A stretch of DNA of 21,005 nt. Origin: Paramacrobiotus richtersi (lineage: Eukaryota > Tardigrada > Eutardigrada > Parachela > Macrobiotidae). The translations under genes were made by a program, and so were the position numbers. Location of the stretch: contig JAQGAU010001163.1 of NCBI GenBank assembly GCA_034698045.1, positions 1 to 21,005 on the forward strand, given 5' to 3'. The notes under the pieces were generated by a model, which was not told the DNA's origin, did not search any database, and saw nothing but the letters and a program-made list of their open reading frames with translations. Shown here piece by piece: positions 11,424-19,962 of this stretch (positions are counted from its first letter, which is position 1; each line of letters begins with the position of its first letter).

Positions 11424-14400
11424 ATGATGGATATACCCATCCGGAAAATGCATATAGCGTTTTACTTACCGGTACTGGCTTTTCTGGTTTATTCCAAATA
11501 TTATTTCGTCAGTTTGGTCTTATGGCTTATTCTTTTATTCTGGAATACATCCTTCGATAAATTCGACAGTTTCCTTCCCGAAAGAATCGCCATATTTCGT
11601 CGGCGGGAGTGCAGGTAAGCTTTTTCCGAGTAATGTTGTGGTTTTATGACAGGTATTGCATAACAGAGACACTGCCATCTGTGTATGTATGAGTAATTGC
11701 ATATCGTCATAAAACCGGTTTTTAATGTTTTGTTGACCACTAGAGCAATAAAAGGCATTATCGCTGTGGCGGTGCAAACGTTCATTACATCGAAACAAAA
11801 CCATTCCATTTCCCGGTTAGTGGAAAATGCCGCTGCGAAATTCGGGAAGAAAGCGGTGTTTCGGTATGATGACAAAGAATGGACACTGGAGGAAGTTGAT
11901 CAGTATGCGAATAAGGTGGCGCATTATTTCTCGACCGTTGAAAAACTGGAGAAGGGAGACTGTGTGGCACTGTTGGCGACTGCATGGTACATTCCATATT
12001 CTGTGTATAAATTGAATAAACATTAAATTGAAGCGTTTGCGATTGCGTCTGTGTTATCGAAGCGAAGCAGACTTCTTTATATTATTAAAATTAAATGTTT
12101 TTATGAATAATTGTTTAAAAAATAATCGTAAAAGCAGTTAGTTGTAAAAATCGACTGTCTTCCACTTTTATTTTGTTTTTTCCTTGGGCAGCGAATTTTT
12201 TATTGTTATCATTTTTATGATCGATTTTCCATAACACGTCCATAAAAAATAAAATAAGTGTTCTACTAGCACGATTTTATCGAATCAAATAAAAAGCTAG
12301 CTTTTTCCTAAAAGAGTTCTTAGTTAATTTTTTGCAGTCCGCAGTATGTTTCCATTTGGCTGGGATTGAACAAAATCGGCTGCATAACCGCGTTAATCAA
12401 CTGCAATTTAAAAGACGAGCCGTTGCGCCATGCTCTGACCGTCGCCAAGTGCAAAACTGCCATTATCGGCTTGGATCTGTTCCCCAGTTATTCCGAGATA
12501 ATGGATAAGCTGACCATTCGGACCATGGTCTTCACCGAAGGGAAACAACTTCCAGATTCATTTTCCAGTACGAACAGTTCAGTTCATTGGTTTGATAAGG
12601 AAATGGAGCCCATGCCGGTTACCAAACCGGAAGTGGCGAATCCGCCGGGATATTTCGACACCGTTTGTTATATCTATACTTCGGGAACGACCGGCTTGCC
12701 GAAACCCTGTGTTATCACTTCGCACCGGATGTATGCATACATTATATCGCATCATTATATTCTGGATATCCGGAGTAGTGATGTGTTGTATTGTACGCTG
12801 CCGTTGTATCACAGGTGAGCAACAAATCAGTTTAATTCAGATTAATCATGATGTGAAACTTCCGGGCCATGTTGTTCAAAATTTTTGTACGAAAACGTTT
12901 TTGGTCTGTTTGTCTAATTTTTTCACAATTTTTGTACGAAAACGTTTTTGGTCTGTTTGTCTAATTTTCTATGGTATTTAGAACCGGTTAACAATTAATT
13001 TTGGTCGTAAAACAACGCCGCAAAAAGTTTAGGAATTCAGGAAAACTGACCATTGTGAGCTTCCAGTTTTTGTTCTATTCGAACTTTCTTATTTTGAACG
13101 TCTAGCAAATATAATGAAACTTCGGTTTTATTCTGAATTTTGCGTGCGATGCATAGGAGGACTGGGTTCCTTCTGATGCGATTCTCGTCTGCTTGTGGCT
13201 GGCCAGCTCGCATTTTGTGATCAGGGCAAATGTGCAACCATCGTAGTGTAACGGCTTGGTGTGCTCTTAGCGCAATCCGAAGCGATTTTCGATACAGTAA
13301 CCACCGTTGCAGAAAATTGTTTCACGCCTTTTTGTTTTCTTTCTCTGTTCTTTTCGCTTTGTGTTAATATTAAAATAGTTTATATTTTAGTGCCGGAGGA
13401 GTAGTTGCCGTTGGACAGGCACTGCTGTTCGGAACAGTTGTAGTGTTACGTAAGCACTTTTCCGCTTCCAAATTCTGGCCCGATGTGGTCAAAAATCAGT
13501 GCACGGTAAGTGATACATACGCTTTCCTGAATCCCGCATAACACAATTTCTATCAACTCGTATTTATCACATTAACAAAATTATAATTAGCAATATATCG
13601 CCACAAATTGTATATCCATACAGACGTCACCATTAGATAAAGCTTATTGTTTGATTATTTGATATACATATTTCCATAAAGACCTTAACAATCGCGATAA
13701 AGGTCAAATGTTCCAGACATTCCAATACATCGGCGAGCTCTGCCGATACCTGTTAGCCCAACCACCGCATCCCCTCGAAAAACAGCACACTCTCCGTCAA
13801 ATCTACGGAGTCGGTCTCCGGCCGCAAATCTGGACGGAATTCGCCAACCGTTTCCGCATCCCGCGCATCATCGAATGCTACGGCTCAACGGAAGGCAACA
13901 CGGGTTTCACGAATATTGACGGCAAACCTGGGGCTATCGGTTTCACTTCCCGACTCGTCGAAATCGTTAAGAAACAGGTAAGGATAAAGATAAAAAGATA
14001 ATAAGGATAAAGAAATGCTGCTTTGTTTCCATAATAATGTATTCGTTACATTCATTTATCAAGATTTACTTTTCTTTAAGAGATTTTTACATGTACAGTA
14101 TTATGTATACTGCATTTGTCGTTGTTGATCAGTGAAACATCGTAGTGTAACGGCTTACTGTGCTGAGGTTTGATAAGCTTCTCGATCTGTTTCCGAAGTT
14201 GTTTCGATTCTACTGTTTTCCTTGTCTTTAATTTTTCCTCGTTGGACATTTATTATAATTATGTATGTTTATACATGTTCGGAATAACATTTATTTGCAT
14301 TGCTCATACATTTTATAGTTCTTCATCAAAGTGGACTCTTCCGGTGAGCCGGCGCGGGATACGAGAGGCCTGTGTATTCGCTGCAAGGCCAATGAGCCCG

Positions 14401-15746
14401 GCGAGTTGGTCGGTGAGATAACCAAGGGAAAATTTTACTCTGTTGATGGATATCTGCAAAAAGAGGCGACGCAGAAGAAATATCTGACAGATGTGAAACG
14501 CAAGGGAGATGTCTGGTTTCGGAGCGGCGATGTACTGCTGTATGATGAGATGGGTTATGTGTACTTCCTGGACAGAATTGGAGACACCTTCCGATGGTAA
14601 AATTGCCAATGTACCGTACATCTCGCTTGTGAATAAGATTGTAAACATACAGAGCATAATAAATATTATAATAATGAAAAAATATAATAACAGTATAATA
14701 AAAATTACTATATACGATATTTTATACTGTTTGTTGGCTAAATTATTTTTGTGATACAATTTTCGTACAATTACGAAAAGTACGAAATTATGAAAAATGC
14801 TGCATTTACGAAAACGCATTGTGATGTATGCTGGCGTGTCGATTATGTTGCTGTGGTAATTTTCGTTCCATTTCAGTTTTCTTATTTTCAGTTTTTTCGT
14901 TTTCTCAATTCGTTTACGTACTTTTACTACTGTTAATTTACAGGAAAGGCGAGAATGTATCCACATCGGAAGTGGAAGGTGTAATCAGTCGGCTGATGGA
15001 TGATGTCAATGTAGCCGTTTTTGGTGTATCCATTCCAGGTAGAAATTGTAAATTGATGAGGTGGAAGAAAAATTCTTGGACTTTGTTTGTTCAGAATGAA
15101 TTTCTATCACTGTTTACGCATATTTCAAATATTTCTCCGAAATCATTCTATTATGATTATTTGCTTTTATTGTTCCTTTGTCAGCTGGGCATTTGTGTGT
15201 CCTTTATAATTGTTAGAACATATAACGCACATTTTGCTAATAAGCGTTAGCGGTTCAGCTTTTTTAGCATACTCAACCTTACATTTTTACAGGATTTTCT
15301 GTATTCTAGGTTGTGAAGGGAAAGCTGGAATGGCGTGCATCGCACGGAGCGATGTCGGTGTCGATCTGCATCTCTTCACTGAGCAAATTAACAAAAAGCT
15401 TCCGGTTTATGCGAGACCCGTATTTTTGCGATTTTCGTCTAACATTGATACTACAGGTACGTGGATTTTGATGGTAACAATTTCTATTGTTACTATCAAA
15501 AAAAATGAGTAAAAAAATAAAAAATAAAAAAAAAACATTTTGAATATAAAAAAATTTCTTGATTTTAATGACAGTTTCACCTTTACAGGGACGTTTAAAA
15601 TACAGAAGTCAGCCCTGAAGGAAGACAGTTTTGACATCAGACGAATTACCGATCCTGTTTATTTTTGGAACGTCCAAGCCGGGCATTATGAAAGACTGTG
15701 CAAGGAGCAACACGAGAACATCATGCAGGAAAGAAATCGCTTTTAA
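11424..15746 (+). CDS. Long-chain fatty acid transport protein / very-long-chain acyl-CoA synthetase (SLC27 family, FATP1/4-like)
   Basis: Exons: 11424-11614, 11744-11986, 12338-12814, 13391-13505, 13717-13977, 14319-14596, 14944-15038, 15310-15456, 15589-15746. The sum is 1965 nt, 654 aa, close to mammalian FATP1/4 (about 645). FATPs promote fatty-acid uptake and convert fatty acids to acyl-CoA through an adenylate, using ATP and CoA at plasma or ER membranes. N-terminal hydrophobic segments lie near residues 10-23 and 26-40. The AMP-binding P-loop [12 protein letters not shown] is at 256-267. [11 protein letters not shown] (344-354), YGSTE (397-401), the [15 protein letters not shown] strand and the FATP signature [16 protein letters not shown] (514-529) follow. 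The C-terminal lid has GTFKIQK (603-609) with the expected catalytic-type Lys. The first ATG of the open frame (11424; a second follows at once) was taken as the start. All catalytic motifs are intact, so activity is expected. SLC27A1 and SLC27A4 are equally likely orthologues, so no symbol is given. Confidence 0.95.
12880..12968 (+). repeat. 47-bp tandem direct repeat, two copies, in FATP intron 3
   Basis: A 42-nt stretch beginning AATTTTTGTACGAAAACG and ending GTCTGTTTGTCTAATTTT occurs at 12880-12921 and again at 12927-12968, offset by exactly 47 nt with no mismatch seen. It lies in the 576-nt intron 12815-13390. The identity suggests a recent local duplication. Confidence 0.85.
13239..13295 (+). 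repeat. tRNA-like / SINE-like repeat, copy A (FATP intron 3)
   Basis: CATCGTAGTGTAACGGCTT (13239-13257) is shared exactly with copy B at 14138. TAGTGTAACGG resembles a tRNA box A, and TTTTCGATAC near 13285-13294 resembles a decayed box B. No paired acceptor stem could be found, so this is not an intact tRNA. Confidence 0.4.
13979..14013 (+). repeat. GATAA-rich simple sequence in FATP intron 5
   Basis: Just after the exon 5 donor there is a purine-rich run of imperfect GATAA/GATAAA units, four or five in about 35 nt. It looks like an ordinary degenerate microsatellite. Confidence 0.6.
14138..14213 (+). repeat. tRNA-like / SINE-like repeat, copy B (FATP intron 5)
   Basis: It shares 19 exact bases with copy A (14138-14156) and then TCCGAAG (14192-14198). 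TAGTGTAACGG matches a box A pattern, and GTTTCGATTCT (14201-14211) is close to box B (GGTTCGANTCC). The A-to-B spacing is longer than in copy A, and no acceptor pairing is visible. A tRNA-derived SINE fragment fits best. Confidence 0.45.
15466..15501. repeat. Near-perfect 16-bp hairpin in FATP intron 8
   Basis: Left arm 15466-15481 (TTTTGATGGTAACAAT) and right arm 15486-15501 (ATTGTTACTATCAAAA) pair with one G-T position around the loop TTCT. The hairpin starts 10 nt after the exon 8 donor, inside a 132-nt intron. Confidence 0.8.
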
Positions 15747-16642
15747 CATGGTGACTCTGAATGTATTACAGTATTGATCATCACCAGTGTGCTATTGCAA
15801 CCATTCTGTATATTCGCTAATAAAATTTGATTAGTTGGCTACTTGTATATGTAATCGTATGTTGTTGTTACTCCTCGACGCGTCTGGTAACTTTTCTTGA
15901 GAGAAAAACATACTTTTCGACTTCCACAGCATTGTGACAGCAACATCGCCGCGCGCAGCATACATATGAAGAAAAAGAAAAAAACAAATGCAAGTCTGTA
16001 GAGGTTAAACTTTTAACTAAAAATACTTTACCTGAAATATTTCACTTTTAACTAACAATAAATAGTAGAAGTAGTGTGTCAGGCTAGACTCACTGCCGGC
16101 CGCTAGCTCCTGCTGCACGTGAAATGGCCATTTTTGCCTTTTGGACAACCAATAAATTATGTACTTAAAAAAGCAAGCATCCTGTAAAAGGTCTGGTGAT
16201 AATCAAAAAATGTTAAATACAGACAACATCAGAAAAATTTCCGACCGACTACCAACCAGTATAAAAATCATAAACGCGCAAACTTGACCTTGGAATAGTT
16301 TTTTAGTCATCTCTTCTGTGTCAGCTGCAGATGGTCGTGTAAAGGACAAAAGGCGTAGCTGTACAGCGTCGACCGAAAAGTGCTCAAGAAAGCAGATAGA
16401 TTTCTCGAGCAAACCAAACAGGATGTGATTGCAGACTTTTACATAATACAACGAATCTTTTGAGAATCAGTTACCTTATCGTTTAGATTAATCCACGTAT
16501 TCCGCCTTCTGTTAGTGCATAATTCCATAATCACGGGTGCGAATATGGCAGTTTATGACTGATCTTTGCGCGAGTTTTTTTTTCGCTGTGTTCCAGTATC
16601 TTGAAGTACCGACAACTGGAGGATATTTTTATTAATAAAAAA
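15747..16642. other. Intergenic region: FATP 3' UTR and astacin upstream region
   Basis: About 900 nt with no supported gene. The FATP poly(A) signal lies at the left. An E-box palindrome CACGTG occurs at 16116-16121 beside a GC-rich patch (16091-16121). A minus-strand open frame of 82 codons at 16203-16451 shows no recognisable similarity. The astacin promoter should lie in the right half; no clear TATA box was seen. Confidence 0.55.
15819..15824 (+). terminator. Poly(A) signal AATAAA for FATP
   Basis: The hexamer is 73 nt after the FATP stop codon, a typical distance for a short 3' UTR. Confidence 0.7.
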
Positions 16643-19600
16643 ATGGACACAGTGTCCGTAGCAGTTATTTTTTGTGTTTTGGTAAAATGCATGGCTCATT
16701 CGGATCGACTGGACGAATCACTGCATTTGAAACTTATCGGTAAGAAATTGTGCTTGGTTTTTTTGCAGCTCCCGTAACCTTGATAATTATGGCAAAACTG
16801 TAAACCACGCGTATTGCTTGCTAGCTTGTTTTATAGAGGTTCCACAGAAGAACCGAACTTATAATCTACCAAATTTATCGCTGCTAACTGGCGATTGCTT
16901 ATTTTTATCTGTCTCGGCCTTTGAAACAAGTGCTTAATTTTAGTGGAAACTGATAAATATTCCGGAAGTAACGACCAGCTGAAGCTGGATATTCCTTTTG
17001 CAGGTACATACATAATTACCATTACTGTACTGCCGAATCACGAAAGCTTGTTATTATCACATCCGTAAGCTTGTATTTTTGCAGCGAATCCAGAGGAACA
17101 AAATAGTAAGTCAAATACCTTATTAAGAACCACTCATTCGTGGATTTACCACAGAAGAGCATTAACGACGATTGCATTCTTTACTCAAGAAAGATGTATT
17201 CAGAGGACAAATATAATGAAAATCAGGCGCCTGGATTCTGATATGTTTTAAAATACATGTCTTAAAATTTAGCCAGCACATTTCAACAGTGCAGCTGACT
17301 TTCCAGTTAACAGTTGACTTTGACTTTCGTTTTCCAGATTCAGGATCAGAAGGAATCAACATTGTCGAAGGCGATATAATATTACCAGCACAAGGATCCA
17401 GGAACGATTCCAGAAAAGTCAGTCAATACGAGATATGTTTGCTACACAGTCTCGTATATTTGTGTACTGCTTGGTGCTTTACCTTGAGATTTTTTCTCCT
17501 TTTGTGTGATCCTTGACAAACTGTACTTCAGTACTTACTACTAAGTACGTGAAAACTTACAGACCATATCATACATTGCTAAATGGCCAAACGGTATCGT
17601 ACCATTCATCATTAACCCGAAAGCTGATTTCACCCGTGATGAACGGGCACGAATCCGCGATGCCATACTGGAATTTCATCAGTTTACCTGCATTCGGTTT
17701 GTTCTACACACGAACCAAAAGGATTACTTATTCATTACGTCTCATCCAAAGACCGGATGTGCATCTTCTATTGGGAAAATCGGCGGCAAACAGACCGTTT
17801 ATCTGGAAGCTTCCAAATGTGTAAAGGTCATCGGAACTATTCTCCATGAGTTAATGCATGCGCTGGGGTAAGAATTACAAATTGGAACTACATGATGAAC
17901 GTTTATCGTTAGTATTCGACAACTGTGACCAACTTTCGTTTTTTGTCGTACGTTTTTTTTACCTTTTACCGGTTCTTAGTTTCTTGCATGAACATTCCCG
18001 AGCGGACCGCGATTCATACGTAAACGTCGACTGGAACAACGTGGCTTGCATCGGTAAAAGGTGTATCTACGCCAGTTTCTTCTAGTTTCATGTGAACACT
18101 GTTTTTTAGCCAGTGATCGCAATTGCGGTTTCATTGCGAACGATGTGGGCGACAATCTGGACTTTTTAAGTCTCCCTTACGATTACGACTCTGTACTGCA
18201 CTTCTCATCAATGGCATTCAGTAAGGATCCAGCCAGCGCTCAAGCAACATTGATCCCGCTTCATACGTCATCTGCGAGGATTGGACAACGGATGCAGCTG
18301 AGTCCAGGCGACATTGCCAAGATCAAGATTGCATACAGCTGTCAGAAGGACGCCAAACGACCTACCAAGTTTGCCGATAGACTGGTTCCCGAAAGGTCAC
18401 CGGAGGAAGTTTATGCTGCTCTGGGAAATCGCCCTGAAGAGATGGAAAAGGATGTTTGTGAAATAGCGGAGTTTGTGCCAAGTTACGGGATACGAGCCAA
18501 GAACAAAAATTACATTGGAAAAGGTGACAATGTCATGTTTATGGCTTCAGTACTTGTTACGCTTCAATAGCACGAACATCATTTGAAACAGTTACGCATG
18601 ATATTTTTGTTTGGGGATCTAATCTTGCGTTTATTGGTTCTGAATCAGCGGCCGATCTTTGTGGACTTTCATTGTTTCGCGTAACAGCAAGCCGAAAGCA
18701 TTCTTGCCAGAGCATAATGTAACTCTTGGCAGTACTAACTAGATCACTGGGCTTATAGCCACTGACTTGACGGAACCGGGCATTCTTGGGTTTTCTTAAT
18801 GTTCTATATTTGTAGGAAATCAAATTTGGGAAATAACCGAAGGAACGTATAACGATTCGACTGTTTTCCTACCGAATGCGGAGCCAGATACCATTCAACA
18901 GCGTTTCCATTCTTTGCTGCCCAAAGAAATCGATTCCGGCATTGAGCTTGATGATGGACTCTACTTTTTCAAGGTAAAGCTTTTAAGATTTCTCTGAAAT
19001 TACCGGTTCGCAGTCAAACTTCGAAACTGATGAAAAGGGAATTTTTCTCAACTGTCACGAGTGTTTTTGGCATTTGGAGTTGTCACTTGTATTCGTTAAA
19101 GTTATCAACTAATGCACCGCGCAAAAAGGTTCTCATATGTTTGGCAGTCATCGAAAAGTTTTCGTGGTAAATACGCTAACGTATGATCAAACCTGAAGTT
19201 TCACAGGGCGTCGATGTCTGGATTTTATCCGGTCAGAATGGAGAAAGCGTTCTAGATAAAGCCGAGATTTCCCACGTCTTCCCTGGCATTCCACTGCCTA
19301 TTAAGGGCGTATTCAAAAGCTCAAACATATTGACCTTCTCCAACGGTAAAATTTACACGTCTTCGCTGAATGAAGTAACTTGTTTGTAAGAAACATATAA
19401 ATAATGCATGTTTTTTATATCTATATGGTATAATATAAATTTTCATATCTATATCTATTATGTTTATATGGTCTTGTATATACTGTTTGAGACTTTGATC
19501 CTAAATGTCACAAATGATACTTAGTTCTTCGTTCGCATGTTAATCAGTGTTTTGCGGTATCTGTGTATTTCGTTTTTAGGATCAGCCGTAATCAGATATG

Positions 19601-19962
19601 ATCTGGTGACCAATCGCTTGCAGCCAGCGGAATCCCTAGTTCGACTGGTACGAAAAAGGTGCACCAGTAGTGTGTCGGTCGCATTTCAGTTTGCTTTGTT
19701 TTCTTGGCAGAACCAGAACACCGGATGGCCGACCGAATTTAGTTCGCTGTTCGACATTGGACGTAATCGTCTGCTCATATTTGCCAAAGATAAAGTATAT
19801 TTAACGAAAGAAAATGGCTTTCCGGTGAGCTTAAATTTTACGTTCCACTTACAGTAGCTGCGAAAACCAGTTCACTGGAATCATGTTGCGCTTTGTGGTG
19901 TCCAGGTCGACTATGGCTATCCAAGATCATTTCGAGAGGCTTTTTGCACGGAAGATATCTGA
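16643..19962 (+). CDS. Secreted astacin (M12A) metalloprotease with C-terminal hemopexin-like propeller
   Basis: Exons: 16643-16739, 16944-17003, 17085-17105, 17338-17417, 17563-17867, 17980-18053, 18110-18523, 18816-18973, 19207-19345, 19580-19647, 19711-19824, 19906-19962 (1587 nt, 528 aa). Residues 1 to about 18 form a signal peptide. The propeptide (to about 86) ends with VEGDIILP (69-76), matching the astacin F-x-G-D inhibitory motif except for F to V. The catalytic domain starts near TISYIAKWPNG (87-97). Its zinc motif HELMHALGFLHEHSR (181-195) is complete: ligands H181, H185, H191 and catalytic E182. Cys129/290 and Cys152/172 fit the two astacin disulfides; Cys211 and Cys218 are extra. 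The Met-turn reads SVLHF (240-244) where SxMHY is usual. A linker (292-328) leads to a hemopexin-like domain, Cys329 to Cys524. It should act extracellularly on protein substrates, perhaps weakly. Start: the first ATG before the hydrophobic leader. Confidence 0.9.
17085..17105 (+). other. 21-nt microexon (astacin exon 3)
   Basis: It is bounded by TTTTTGCAG and a GTAAGT donor and encodes NPEEQN plus the two split codons. Both flanking introns are phase 1, so skipping it, or it together with the 60-nt exon 2, keeps the frame. It lies in the propeptide. Confidence 0.7.
17845..18001 (+). other. Astacin zinc-binding motif, split by an intron
   Basis: HExxHxxGxxHExxR is encoded across exons 5 and 6. 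Codons for H181 to L187 lie at 17845-17865, the Gly188 codon is split by the intron 17868-17979, and codons for F189 to R195 lie at 17981-18001. All three zinc-ligand histidines and the catalytic Glu are present. Confidence 0.93.
18457..19947 (+). other. Hemopexin-like four-bladed domain of the astacin gene
   Basis: Residues 329-524 begin and end with Cys, the positions of the disulfide that closes hemopexin propellers. Four blade starts can be aligned: KNYIGKGNQIWEI (346-357), DDGLYFFKGVDVWIL (396-410), SNILTFSNGSAVIRYD (442-457) and NRLLIFAKDKVYLT (491-504). They are joined by the usual Pro/Gly turns such as FPGIPLPIKGVF, TGWPTEFSSLF and YGYPRSFREAFC. The second blade is closest to the classical YFFKGxxYW pattern. 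Exons 7 to 12 encode it; the 63-nt intron 19648-19710 lies inside blade 3. Confidence 0.8.

Noticed and set aside
13239-14213. Functional tRNA genes in FATP introns
   Set aside because: Box-A and box-B-like parts exist, but no acceptor stem pairs and box spacing differs between copies, so repeat fragments fit better.
14313-14966. 217-codon open frame on the minus strand
   Set aside because: It is antisense to FATP exon 6 and the AT-rich intron after it. Its Ile/Phe/Leu-rich stretch comes from low-complexity intron DNA, and it resembles no family.
19648-19710. Reading straight through 19580-19824 as one exon
   Set aside because: The frame is open, but the 63 nt have a GTACG donor, a pyrimidine-rich tract and a GGCAG acceptor. 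Removing them restores normal hemopexin blade 3 spacing. This is an inference and could be wrong.
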